Position numbers and translations under genes: made by a program. Source: DATGKK01 sp035294725 (GTDB taxonomy: Bacteria; Actinomycetota; Acidimicrobiia; Acidimicrobiales; Bog-793). Taken from it: a DNA stretch of 54,821 bases. Positions within the stretch are counted from its first letter, which is position 1, and the number at the start of each line of letters is the position of its first letter. The DNA lies in the NCBI GenBank assembly GCA_035294725.1, contig DATGKK010000065.1, positions 1 to 54,821 on the forward strand, given 5' to 3'. Shown piece by piece: positions 7,309 to 15,676 of this stretch. The notes beneath the pieces were generated by a model. That model was not told where the DNA came from, made no database searches, and saw only the letters and a program-made list of their open reading frames with translations.

Positions 7309-8517
7309 GTGACGAGGACGCTGTTTCACTCGGGGATGGTCTTCGACGGGACGGGGGCCCCGCCGGCCGAGGCCGACGTCGTCGTCGAGGACGGTCGCAT
7401 CCTCGAGGTCGGGCGCGGGCTCGACGGCGACGAGGTCGTCGAGCTCGGAGGGAGGAACCTCCTTCCCGGTCTGTTCGACTGCCACGTCCACTTCACCTTC
7501 AGCGGCGACCTCGACACGCTGCGCTCGGTGATGCGGCCGTTCTCCCTGCGGTATTTCGAGGCGGTGGCGAACATGGAGGCGACGCTGCGCACCGGCATCA
7601 CCTCGGTCCGCGAGGCGGGAGGCTCCGACCTCGGTGTCAAGACGGCAGTCGAACGCGGCCTTGCCCGCGGGCCGCGCATGCAGATCTCGATCATCATGCT
7701 CAGCCAGACCGGCGGGCACGGCGACCGGCACCTGCCGTCGGGGGGCTGCCTCGGGTGGACCCACGAGTACCCCGGGAACCCTCCGGCGATCGTGGACGGC
7801 CCCGAGGAGATGCGCCGGCGGGTGCGGGAGCTCGTGAGGGAGGGCGCCGACGTGATCAAGGTGGCGACCTCTGGCGGCGTCCTCTCGCCCCGGGACGAGC
7901 CGCGCCACGCCCACTTCCGGGACGAGGAGCTCTCGGTGCTCGTGGCCGAGGCGAGCGCGGCGGGTCGTTACGTCATGGCCCATGCCCAGGCGACCGACGG
8001 CATCAAGGCCGCCGTGCGCAACGGCATCCGCTCGATCGAGCACGGGATCTACCTCGACGACGAGGCGATCTCGATGATGCTCGAGCGGGGCACCTGGCTC
8101 GTGCCCACCCTCGTCGCGCCCCGCGCCGTCATCGCGGCGGCGGAGGCGGGCAACCGGATGGAGGAGGCGGTCGTGCGCAAGGCGCACGAGGTGATCGAGG
8201 CCCACACCGACTCGTTCCGCCGTGCCGTGGACGCGGGGGTGAAGGTGGCAATGGGGACCGACAGCGGCGTCGGCCCGCACGGGAGGAACCTCGAAGAGCT
8301 CGGCCTCATGGTCGAGAACAGCGCCATGTCACCCATCGAGGCGTTCGTCGCCACGACCTCGAGCGCCGCCTCGCTCTGCGGGGTCATCGACGAGCGTGGG
8401 ACGATCGAGCCAGGCAAGTTGGCGGACCTCACCGTGATCGACGGCGACCTCGAGGACCTCGGCAAGCTGGCCGAGCGGGTCTCCGGCGTCTGGAAGGGCG
8501 GCACCCGGGTCGTGTGA
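7309..8517 (+). CDS. Metal-dependent amidohydrolase (imidazolonepropionase/prolidase-like)
   Basis: This 402-residue TIM-barrel amidohydrolase has the metal ligands His59 and His61 (GLFDCHVHF), Lys184 (DVIKVATSGG, probably carbamylated), His225 (MAHAQ), His245 (SIEHG) and Asp318 (GTDSG), so it looks catalytically complete. This subfamily hydrolyses cyclic amides or Xaa-Pro-type dipeptides, often with dinuclear zinc. GTG 7309 has AGGAGG 9 bases upstream. A TAGCGT hexamer at 7228-7233 in the 122-base gap after lldD could be its -10 element. Its 3' end overlaps the convergent MFS gene by 189 bases. The substrate is not deducible. Confidence 0.86.
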   Translation: MTRTLFHSGMVFDGTGAPPAEADVVVEDGRILEVGRGLDGDEVVELGGRNLLPGLFDCHVHFTFSGDLDTLRSVMRPFSLRYFEAVANMEATLRTGITSVREAGGSDLGVKTAVERGLARGPRMQISIIMLSQTGGHGDRHLPSGGCLGWTHEYPGNPPAIVDGPEEMRRRVRELVREGADVIKVATSGGVLSPRDEPRHAHFRDEELSVLVAEASAAGRYVMAHAQATDGIKAAVRNGIRSIEHGIYLDDEAISMMLERGTWLVPTLVAPRAVIAAAEAGNRMEEAVVRKAHEVIEAHTDSFRRAVDAGVKVAMGTDSGVGPHGRNLEELGLMVENSAMSPIEAFVATTSSAASLCGVIDERGTIEPGKLADLTVIDGDLEDLGKLAERVSGVWKGGTRVV

Positions 8518-9738
8518 GCTGGCAGCCGCTCGGGGCGCGCCGCTGGCTTCGGGGGCGAGCGCGGTCCGGAGGGCAACCCGGCCCCGCAGCAGGAGCAGGG
8601 TGCCGACGAGCGTGGCGGCGAGGAGCGCGAACGGCACGGCGTCGCTCGTCGCCTGCGCGAGCGAGCCGCTCCCGCCCGCGGCGACCGCCTGGCCCCCTGC
8701 CCAGGCGAGGTTCGAGAGCCCGAAGCCGAGCCCGAGGTCGAGCGAGCGGCGCTCGGAGCCGTCGCTGATCATCGCCGCCGCCGGCACGAACAGGGTGCTG
8801 AAGGCGGGCATGGCGGCGACGACGGCGGCGACGAGGAGCCCCGCCGGGGCGAGCCAGGGCAGCACGAGGGCGAAGCCGGCGCCGAAGGCGACGGACCATC
8901 GCACGGGAGCGAGGCGGCCGTGCCGGTCCGCCAGCCGCCCGACGACCGGCGCGAGCACCCCCTCGACGGCGGCGGCGGCGAGCCATGTCGCCCCGATGAC
9001 GACGGCGCTCGCGCCAAGCGCGCTCAAGCGCAGCGGCACGAGGACGTTCACGACGCCCATGGCGAGGCCGGCGAGCGCCGTCAGCCACATGCCGGCGAGC
9101 AGCGACGGGTCGCGTAACGCACCGAGACCCGTTCGCAGGCGAGAGAGCTCGCGCCCGGCTGGCGAGGGGACGAGGAAGGTGCCGACGACGAGGAGGGCGG
9201 CTGCCGCCGTGGCACCGGAGAAGACCGGCGCCGCGCCGACGCGGCTCGCAAGGGTGCCGACGAGCGGGCCGCAGAGCGAGCCGCCGACGGCGGCGGAGAA
9301 GGCGACACCGAGCATGGCGGCACGGCGCTCCGGCGGTGCCGCCCCCGCCAGCCAGGCGAGCCCGCCGGCCCAGGTGCACGCACCCCCGAGCCCCTGGAGG
9401 AAGCGGGCGAGGTCGAGCGAGGCGGCCGAGTGCGAGAGGCCGAAGGCGAAGGTGGCGACGCTCATGAGGCAAAGGCCAGTGATGACGGCGGTCCGCGTGC
9501 CGGCCCGGCTCGCGAGGAGGCCCCCCGGGATGGCGCCGAGGAGCGTGCCGGCCGCGTAGGCGGCGACGAGCAGGCCCGCCCCTGACTTGCCGAGGTGGAG
9601 GGTGCGGGCGTACTGCGGCAGCAGCGGGGTGATCGCCGTGTAGAAGACCGTGTCGACGAAGACGACGGCCGAGACGAGCACGAGGAGGGGGCCGAAGCGA
9701 CGCCCGCCGGCGACCGGCGGTGTCGTGCAGTCCGGCAC
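8329..9738 (-). CDS. MFS transporter (drug/sugar exporter type)
   Basis: This 469-residue protein carries about twelve hydrophobic segments over its first 395 residues. The loop motif GGLLASRAGTRTAVITG is the MFS motif A between TM2 and TM3, and GRLADRHGRLAPVRW is its equivalent in the second half. It is probably a proton-driven efflux or uptake permease; the substrate is unknown. The last 60 or so residues are hydrophilic and antisense to the end of the amidohydrolase gene, longer than family norms, so either the overlap is real or a frameshift has removed the original stop. GTG 9738 is preceded at 6 bases by GATACT, a leaderless arrangement, and is divergent from the carboxypeptidase gene with 37 bases between starts. 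Confidence 0.85.
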   Translation of the reverse strand: MPDCTTPPVAGGRRFGPLLVLVSAVVFVDTVFYTAITPLLPQYARTLHLGKSGAGLLVAAYAAGTLLGAIPGGLLASRAGTRTAVITGLCLMSVATFAFGLSHSAASLDLARFLQGLGGACTWAGGLAWLAGAAPPERRAAMLGVAFSAAVGGSLCGPLVGTLASRVGAAPVFSGATAAAALLVVGTFLVPSPAGRELSRLRTGLGALRDPSLLAGMWLTALAGLAMGVVNVLVPLRLSALGASAVVIGATWLAAAAVEGVLAPVVGRLADRHGRLAPVRWSVAFGAGFALVLPWLAPAGLLVAAVVAAMPAFSTLFVPAAAMISDGSERRSLDLGLGFGLSNLAWAGGQAVAAGGSGSLAQATSDAVPFALLAATLVGTLLLLRGRVALRTALAPEASGAPRAAASSHDPGAALPDAGDPLGQLAEVLEVAVDHGEVRQLAWLDRPTLVDDPAERGGARGRGDERLDG

Positions 9739-9744
9739 GCCTCC

Positions 9745-9769
9745 AGTATCGCGGTCTCGGAGGTACCTT
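9745..9769. promoter_or_regulatory. Divergent leaderless promoters of the MFS and carboxypeptidase genes
   Basis: Two -10-like hexamers lie back to back in the 37-base gap. GATACT on the minus strand (9750 down to 9745) ends 6 bases before the MFS GTG. TACCTT on the plus strand (9764-9769) ends 6 bases before the carboxypeptidase GTG at 9776. A GGAGGT at 9759-9764 could also serve the latter as a ribosome-binding site. The two transcripts must be initiated from overlapping sites. Confidence 0.4.
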
Positions 9770-9775
9770 CGTTCC

Positions 9776-11287
9776 GTGCCCGAGCCCCACCCGACCCCTG
9801 AGCCGAGCTTCTCACCCGCCGCCGCCGGCGCCCCGGAGGGCGCGCCTGCCGGCCGGGACCCGACCGGGGGGGCCCGCCCGGTCGACGACCTCGTCTCGGC
9901 CCGCCACGCCGTCGAGACGGCGGCCGGGCGCCTCGCCTACACCTCCACCGCCGGCCGGGTGGTGCTCGCTGAGGAGGTGCTCGAGGACGGCGTCTTCCGG
10001 GGTGCGCGCCCCAAGGCGGAGATGTTCGTGGTCTCCTACGTCGCCGACGCTGCACCCGCCTCCCGGCCGGTGACGTTCGCCTTCAACGGAGGACCCGGCT
10101 CGTCGAGCGTCTGGCTCCACCTCGGGCTCCTCGGGCCGCGCCGCGTCGTGATGGGCGACGCGGGCGACCTCGCGCCCCCGCCCTACGGGCTCGCCGACAA
10201 CGCAGAGACGCTGCTCGCCCACTCGGACCTCGTGTTCATCGACCCCGTGTCGACGGGGTACTCCCGCGTCGTCGAGGGTGACAAGCCCTCGGAGTACCAC
10301 GGCTACCGGCGCGACCTCGAGTCGGTCGGCGAGATCATCAGGCTCTGGCTCTCCCGGAACCGGCGCTGGCTCTCGCCGAAGTACCTCATCGGGGAGTCCT
10401 ACGGCACGACCCGGGCAGGTGGCCTCGCCGAGCACCTCCAGAGCCGGTACGGCCTCGAGCTGAACGGCGTCATGCTCATCTCGTCGGTCCTCGACTTCGC
10501 GACCGGTGCCGACGAGGGGGAGGGCAACGACCTCGCCTACGTGCTCTCGCTCCCCACGTTCGCCTGCATCGCGCACTACCACGGCCTTCACGGGGACCGC
10601 CGCCTCGACGAGGTGAGGAGCGAGGCCGAGCAGTTCGCGCTCGGCGAGTACTCACGCGCCCTTTTGCACGGACACCGCATGGGCGACGGAGAGCTCGGCC
10701 AGGTCGCCGAGCGGCTCGCACACCTCACCGGGCTCGACCGGGAGTGGGTGGAGCGGGCGGAGCTGCGGATCGAGTCGCACCGCTTCTTCCGCGAGCTGCT
10801 GCGCACCCGGCGTCTCGTCGTCGGCCGGCTCGACGCCCGGTTCACCGGCTACGAGGCCGACGCGGTGGGGGAGCGGCCGACGGTCGACCCGAGCTACTCG
10901 GCGATCCACGGCCCGTACACGGCGGCGTTCAACCAGTACGTGAGAGAGGAGCTGGGCTACGAGAACGACCTCCCCTACGAGATCCTCACCGACCGGGTGA
11001 GGCCCTGGTCGTACAAGGAGTACGAGAACCGCTACGTCAACGTGGCCGATCGGCTCGCGGCCGCCATGAGAGCCAACCCGCACCTCAGGGTGCACGTCGC
11101 GGCCGGCTACTACGACGGCGCGACGCCGTACTTCGCGGCCGAGCACACCGTGAACCACCTGCGGCTCCCGCCGGAGCTGCGGGCGAACGTCTCGTTCCAC
11201 CACTACGAGGCGGGCCACATGATGTACGTCCACGAGGAGAGCCGGCTCCGCCAGAGCCGGGACCTCGCCGAGTTCGTCCGGCCGTGA
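9776..11287 (+). CDS. Serine carboxypeptidase (peptidase family S10)
   Basis: This 503-residue alpha/beta-hydrolase of the S10 family removes C-terminal residues from peptides. The triad is complete: Ser208 in GESYGT, Asp447 in GYYDGATP and His481 in EAGHMMY. FAFNGGPGSSSVW supplies the oxyanion region. No signal peptide is visible. The N-terminus is a Pro/Ala-rich stretch of about 35 residues, so a cytoplasmic location is likely unless the start is wrong. GTG 9776 is favoured because upstream in-frame sequence is antisense to the MFS gene. It is convergent with the following regulator gene, with 23 bases between the stops. Confidence 0.9.
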   Translation: MPEPHPTPEPSFSPAAAGAPEGAPAGRDPTGGARPVDDLVSARHAVETAAGRLAYTSTAGRVVLAEEVLEDGVFRGARPKAEMFVVSYVADAAPASRPVTFAFNGGPGSSSVWLHLGLLGPRRVVMGDAGDLAPPPYGLADNAETLLAHSDLVFIDPVSTGYSRVVEGDKPSEYHGYRRDLESVGEIIRLWLSRNRRWLSPKYLIGESYGTTRAGGLAEHLQSRYGLELNGVMLISSVLDFATGADEGEGNDLAYVLSLPTFACIAHYHGLHGDRRLDEVRSEAEQFALGEYSRALLHGHRMGDGELGQVAERLAHLTGLDREWVERAELRIESHRFFRELLRTRRLVVGRLDARFTGYEADAVGERPTVDPSYSAIHGPYTAAFNQYVREELGYENDLPYEILTDRVRPWSYKEYENRYVNVADRLAAAMRANPHLRVHVAAGYYDGATPYFAAEHTVNHLRLPPELRANVSFHHYEAGHMMYVHEESRLRQSRDLAEFVRP

Positions 11288-11310
11288 CCGCAGGCGGCGG
11301 GAAGGCAGCC

Positions 11311-12726
11311 TCAGGCCGGCCCGGCGAGGCCGTGCTTGGCCCGTAGCAGGCTCTCGTCGGCGGCCGCAAGGAGCGAGGCGGCGTCGCCGGCGTCTCGTGG
11401 GTAGATGGCGCGGCCGACCGTGACCGAGATCGTGACGGCGGCGCCGGCGATCACGACGGGCGAGCGCATCGACTGGAGGATGCGCCGGGTGATCGTGTCG
11501 GCGACGAGGTCACCGGAGCTGCGCGGGGTCCCGCCCTCCGGGTCGGCGAGAGCGGCCTCGCGGCCACCGTCGGGCTCGATGTCGGTGAGGAGCATGAGGT
11601 AGTCATCCGCGCCGCGGCGGGCCACGAGGTCGCTCGCGCGGGCGCTCTGGCTGAGCCGCGAGGCGATGATCCGGAGCACGTCGTCCCCGGCACGGCGCCC
11701 GTGGGTCTCGTTCACCTCCTGGAAGTGGTCGAGGTCGACCGCGAGCAGGACGACCTCGGTGCCCTGGCGTCGCGCCCGGGCGAGGGCCTGGTCGAGGCTC
11801 TGCTCGAGCAGCACCCGGCCGGGCAGCCCCGTAAGCGGGTCGTGGGAGGTGGCGAGCGCGGCCGCCTCGTCGAGGTGCCGGAGCTCCGTGACGTCCTCGA
11901 GCACCGACTGGACCGCGTAGGGGCGACCCTCGTAGTGGACGACCCTCGAGGCGTCCGACACGACGATCTCCCGGCCGCTCGCCGTCGTCATCCGGTACTC
12001 GGTCCGCAGCGACTCGCCGCGAGCCGCGGCGGCGTGCTGGGCATCGAGCACGCGGTCGCGGTCGTCGGGGTGGAGATGCTGCTCCCACCAGTGCTCGCGG
12101 AGCCACTCCTCCTGGGTGGCCCCGAAGACCTCGGTCACGGCTGCGCTCACAAAGGGCGGGTCGGGGTTCCCCGGGAGAGGCTCGGTCCACACGACGCCCG
12201 GGATCTGGTCGAGGAGCGCGCGGTGGCGGGCCTCGGCAGCGCGCAGCTGCTCCTCGAGCCGGTGCGGCGCCGAGACGTCGGAGATCACCCCGAACACGGC
12301 CGTCTCGCCCGTCACGGGATCCGCCAGCATGAGGCACTCGTCGCGCACGTCGACCACCTCACCGGTGTCGGGCCTCACGATCCGGTACTCCTGCACGAGG
12401 GCGCCGCCGCGCTTCAGCCACTCCTCGTACTGCCAGCTCGCCGTCGGCCAGTCGTCGGCGTGCATGACGCGCCGGCGGGAGTCCTCGCCGGCGGTCCACT
12501 CGGCTCTCGAGAGCCCGAGGACGGTCTCGACCTGCGGGCTCACCCACAGCGAGCTCCGGGGCTCGCGGCCGGGGACGCCCGGCCGGTCGACGTAGAGCAC
12601 CTGGGGCAGCCGCTCGACGAGCAGCTCGAGCCGGCGCAGCTGCGCGAGGAGCTGGCGCGCGGGGCTGCCGCCCCCGCCGGCGGGCTCATCGGGAGGGTCG
12701 TCCTGCACTGCCTGCAGGGCCGCCAT
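11311..12726 (-). CDS. PAS-PAS-GGDEF domain protein with degenerate GGDEF motif
   Basis: This 471-residue cytoplasmic signalling protein contains two PAS domains (about residues 30-155 and 165-290) followed by a diguanylate-cyclase fold starting at DPLTGLPGRVLLEQ. The active-site loop reads RGADDY instead of GGDEF/GGEEF, so synthesis of c-di-GMP is doubtful. It could instead bind GTP or c-di-GMP, or act through protein contacts. No EAL domain follows. ATG 12726 is the first start that keeps the whole first PAS domain; TACGTT about 25 bases upstream is a possible -10. There is no strong ribosome-binding site. It lies downstream of perR on the same strand with a 146-base gap. Confidence 0.83.
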   Translation of the reverse strand: MAALQAVQDDPPDEPAGGGGSPARQLLAQLRRLELLVERLPQVLYVDRPGVPGREPRSSLWVSPQVETVLGLSRAEWTAGEDSRRRVMHADDWPTASWQYEEWLKRGGALVQEYRIVRPDTGEVVDVRDECLMLADPVTGETAVFGVISDVSAPHRLEEQLRAAEARHRALLDQIPGVVWTEPLPGNPDPPFVSAAVTEVFGATQEEWLREHWWEQHLHPDDRDRVLDAQHAAAARGESLRTEYRMTTASGREIVVSDASRVVHYEGRPYAVQSVLEDVTELRHLDEAAALATSHDPLTGLPGRVLLEQSLDQALARARRQGTEVVLLAVDLDHFQEVNETHGRRAGDDVLRIIASRLSQSARASDLVARRGADDYLMLLTDIEPDGGREAALADPEGGTPRSSGDLVADTITRRILQSMRSPVVIAGAAVTISVTVGRAIYPRDAGDAASLLAAADESLLRAKHGLAGPA

Positions 12727-12872
12727 CAAAGGTCGGGCGACGTCGCTCCGGAACGTAGACGTACTACCAGCGTAGGCCCTTCTCGAAGGGGGTCGCGCCA
12801 GCGCCTCGCCGGTGCGCCTCGCCCGCCCTTTGGCGCCGGAGCAAGGGTCCGCCGGCCCCGGCTCGGGTGCCC

Positions 12873-13313
12873 TTACGACCGGGAGGCGAGGGCGTGGCTC
12901 CGGGCACAGTCCGGGCAGAGTCCCCGGTAGGTGACCTCGACCCCGGTGAGGACGAAGCCCTCGCCCACTCCGCTCTCGGCAAGAGGTGGGGGGTCCGAGC
13001 GCGGCACGTCCTTGATGGCGTGGCAGCGCTCGCAGACGAGGTGGTCGTGGCCCCCGGCAATGTTGGGGTCGTAGCGCTTGGGGCCGTCGACGACGTCGAC
13101 GACGACGAGCTCGCCCATCGCCACGAGCTCGTTCAAGGTGTTGTAGACGGTCGCCCTGCTGATCTCGGGCACACGAGCCCGGGCGAGGTCGAGGACCTCC
13201 TCGGCGGTGAGGTGGACGTGATCTCCGGCGAGCACCTCGGCCACGGCCCGCCGCTGGGGGCTGAGCCGCCACTGCCGGCCGCGGAGCCGGGCGAGCAGAT
13301 CCGGCGAGGTCAT
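12873..13313 (-). CDS. perR: Fur-family peroxide regulator PerR
   Basis: This regulator of about 146 residues has a winged-helix DNA-binding domain (QRRAVAEVLAG, then ISRATVYNTLNELVAMGE) and a dimerisation domain with two Zn-binding CxxC pairs, CERC and CPDC. The regulatory-site acidic positions corresponding to Bacillus PerR Asp85 and Asp104 both look like Asp (RYD and IKD). That favours a peroxide-sensing PerR over an iron-sensing Fur, where the second is Glu. It is divergent from katG, the classic target, with a PerR-like box between them. The start could be ATG 13313 or the adjacent GTG 13316. A GATACT hexamer just upstream suggests a leaderless or nearly leaderless mRNA. Confidence 0.9.
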   Translation of the reverse strand: MTSPDLLARLRGRQWRLSPQRRAVAEVLAGDHVHLTAEEVLDLARARVPEISRATVYNTLNELVAMGELVVVDVVDGPKRYDPNIAGGHDHLVCERCHAIKDVPRSDPPPLAESGVGEGFVLTGVEVTYRGLCPDCARSHALASRS

Positions 13314-13329
13314 CACTCGAGAGTATCCC

Positions 13330-13358
13330 TTGACGTGGTCGGTGTCTGGTATTAGAAA
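13330..13358 (+). promoter_or_regulatory. Candidate katG promoter
   Basis: TTGACG (13330-13335) and TAGAAA (13353-13358) are separated by 17 bases, giving a conventional -35/-10 pair. The -10 lies inside the PerR-like box, so bound repressor would block the promoter directly. Confidence 0.5.
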
Positions 13359-13366
13359 CTATCTAA
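13352..13366. promoter_or_regulatory. PerR/Fur-type operator between perR and katG
   Basis: TTAGAAACTATCTAA is a 7-1-7 site with perfect outer arms TTAGA/TCTAA. It resembles the PerR consensus TTATAATNATTATAA and stands out as AT-rich in GC-rich DNA. Its position over the katG -10 and upstream of perR predicts repression of katG and autoregulation of perR, both relieved by peroxide. Confidence 0.65.
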
Positions 13367-13419
13367 CTTCAGAAGGCGCACAAGACACTACCTTCCGGAC
13401 CCAACAGGAGGTCAACAGG

Positions 13420-15588
13420 ATGCCCGAGAGCGATCGCCCGGCCAGCAGGGCTGACCGGCCCACGACCATCGCCGACTGGTGGCCGAACCGACTGGACGTG
13501 AACGTGCTCCACCAGCACCCGGTCCAGTCCAATCCACTCGGAGCGGACTTCGACTACGCAAAGGAGCTGGAGGGGCTCGACGTCGAGGCCCTGCGGCGGG
13601 ACCTCATCGAGCTGATGACCAACTCGCAGGAGTGGTGGCCGGCCGACTACGGCAACTACGGGCCGCTGTTCATCCGCATGGCGTGGCACGCGGCCGGCAC
13701 GTACCGCATCACCGACGGCCGGGGCGGGGCCGGCACCGGGGCCCAGCGCTTCGCCCCTCTCAACAGCTGGCCTGACAACGCGAGCCTGGACAAGGCGCGC
13801 CGGCTCCTGTGGCCGATCAAGAAGAAGTACGGCCGGAAGATCTCCTGGGCCGACCTCATCGTCTTCGCCGGCAACTGCGCCTACGAGGCGATGGGCTTCC
13901 GCACGCTCGGGTTCGCCTTCGGCCGACCGGACATCTGGGAGCCCGACGAGATCGACTGGGGCGAGGAGCACGAGTGGCTCGGCGACGAGCGCCACGAGAG
14001 CGACGGGGAGATGGTCGGCCCCTACGCCGCCGACCACATGGGGCTGATCTACGTCAACCCCGAGGGCCCGGGCGGCAACCCGGACCCGCTGCTCGCCGCG
14101 AAGTACATCCGGCAGAGCTTCGCCCGCATGGCGATGAACGACGAGGAGACCCTCGCGCTCATCGTCGGCGGCCACACCTTCGGCAAGACGCACGGCGCCG
14201 TGCCGTCCGAGTACATCGGCCCCGAGCCCGAAGCCGCCCCCCTCGAGGACCAGGGGCTCGGGTGGAAGAACCGGGCCGGCACCGGCAAGGGCGCCGACGC
14301 CTGGACGAGCGGCCTCGAGGGCGCCTGGACCAACAACCCGACGGTCTGGGACAACGGCTTCCTCGACAACTTGTTCAACTACGACTGGGAGCTCACGACG
14401 AGCCCTGCGGGGGCCAAGCAGTGGACGCCGAGGAACCCCGAGGCGCAGGGCACCGTCCCCGACGCCCACGACCCGAGCAAGCGGCACGCCCCGATGATGC
14501 TCACGACCGACCTCGCCTTGAAGGTCGACCCCATCTACGAGCCGATCGCGCGGAGGTTCCACGAGCACCCCGAGGAGCTCGCCGAGGCGTTCGCGAAGGC
14601 GTGGTACAAGCTGCTCCACCGGGACATGGGGCCCGTCTCGCGCCTCAAGGGGCCGCTCGTGCCCGAGCCGCAGCTGTGGCAGGACCCGGTTCCTCCCGTC
14701 GACCACGAGCTCGTCTCCGAGGCTGACGTCGCCTCGCTGAAGGAGAAGATCCTCGCCTCCGGCCTGTCCACCTCCGAGCTCGTGCTCACTGCGTGGGCGG
14801 CGGCGTCGAGCTTCCGCGGCACCGACAAGCGCGGCGGCGCGAACGGCGCCCGGATCCGCCTCGAGCCCCAGAGGAGCTGGGAGGCGAACGACCCGGCGCT
14901 CCTGGCCAAGGTGCTCCCGGTCCTCGCGCAGATCCAGGCCGAGTTCAACGGCTCCCAGTCGGGTGGCAAGGCCGTCTCTCTCGCCGACCTCATCGTCCTC
15001 GGCGGCTGCGCGGCCGTCGAGGCGGCCGCCCGCCGTGCCGGCCACGACGTGACCGTCCCCTTCGCACCCGGCCGGACCGACGCCTCGCAGGAGCAGACCG
15101 ACGTCGAGTCCTTCGCCGTGCTCGAGCCCCGGGCCGACGGCTTCCGCAACTACCTGCGGGCCGGGGAGAAGCTGCCGCCCGAGAAGCTGCTCGTCGAGCG
15201 GGCCGCCCTGCTCGACCTGACCGCTCCCGAGATGACGGTCCTCGTCGGCGGGATGCGGGCGCTCGGCGCCAACTTCGGCCAGAGCCGGCACGGGGTCCTC
15301 ACGGACCGTCCCGGAGCCCTCACGAACGACTTCTTCGTCAACCTCCTCGACATGTCGACCGAGTGGAAGCCCTCGGCCACGGCCGAGCACGTCTACGAGG
15401 GCCGGGACAGGGCGACGGGCGAGGTGAGATGGACCGGCACCGCCGTCGACCTCGTCTTCGGAGCCCACTCCCAGCTCCGTGCCATCGCCGAGGTCTACGG
15501 GAGCGACGACGCCGCCGGGAAGTTCGTGGCCGACTTCGTCGCCGCCTGGAACAAGGTGATGAACCTCGACCGGTTCGACCTCGCCTGA
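13420..15588 (+). CDS. katG: Catalase-peroxidase KatG
   Basis: This 722-residue bifunctional haem enzyme decomposes hydrogen peroxide. The distal residues Arg86, Trp89 and His90 (RMAWHAAGTYR) are present, as are Tyr211 and Met237, which complete the Trp-Tyr-Met adduct needed for catalase activity. The proximal haem ligand is His252 (GGHTFGKTHG). The spacing of these residues equals that in M. tuberculosis KatG. The C-terminal half is the usual haem-less duplicated domain. ATG 13420 has AGGAGG 8 bases upstream; earlier in-frame codons read through the operator. Regulation by the divergent PerR is strongly suggested. Confidence 0.97.
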   Translation: MPESDRPASRADRPTTIADWWPNRLDVNVLHQHPVQSNPLGADFDYAKELEGLDVEALRRDLIELMTNSQEWWPADYGNYGPLFIRMAWHAAGTYRITDGRGGAGTGAQRFAPLNSWPDNASLDKARRLLWPIKKKYGRKISWADLIVFAGNCAYEAMGFRTLGFAFGRPDIWEPDEIDWGEEHEWLGDERHESDGEMVGPYAADHMGLIYVNPEGPGGNPDPLLAAKYIRQSFARMAMNDEETLALIVGGHTFGKTHGAVPSEYIGPEPEAAPLEDQGLGWKNRAGTGKGADAWTSGLEGAWTNNPTVWDNGFLDNLFNYDWELTTSPAGAKQWTPRNPEAQGTVPDAHDPSKRHAPMMLTTDLALKVDPIYEPIARRFHEHPEELAEAFAKAWYKLLHRDMGPVSRLKGPLVPEPQLWQDPVPPVDHELVSEADVASLKEKILASGLSTSELVLTAWAAASSFRGTDKRGGANGARIRLEPQRSWEANDPALLAKVLPVLAQIQAEFNGSQSGGKAVSLADLIVLGGCAAVEAAARRAGHDVTVPFAPGRTDASQEQTDVESFAVLEPRADGFRNYLRAGEKLPPEKLLVERAALLDLTAPEMTVLVGGMRALGANFGQSRHGVLTDRPGALTNDFFVNLLDMSTEWKPSATAEHVYEGRDRATGEVRWTGTAVDLVFGAHSQLRAIAEVYGSDDAAGKFVADFVAAWNKVMNLDRFDLA

Positions 15589-15612
15589 GGCCCGAGCCGG
15601 CCTCAGGCGGTA

Positions 15613-15632
15613 GCCGGCGAGCGTTCGCCGGC
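15613..15632. terminator. Hairpin between convergent katG and persulfide-dioxygenase genes
   Basis: GCCGGCGA and TCGCCGGC form a perfect 8-base-pair stem with a GCGT loop, centred in the 88-base gap between two converging stops. There is no U-tract on either side, so if it is a terminator it is of the U-less type common in high-GC bacteria. Confidence 0.5.
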
Positions 15633-15676
15633 GGCCGGCAGCGGGCACCGAGCCGAGCCGGCCGCCGGCGGGCGCG

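Noticed and set aside
13369..15648. 759-codon minus-strand frame across katG
   Set aside because: The plus strand encodes KatG with every catalytic residue. The antisense translation is low-complexity Arg/Val/Gly sequence.
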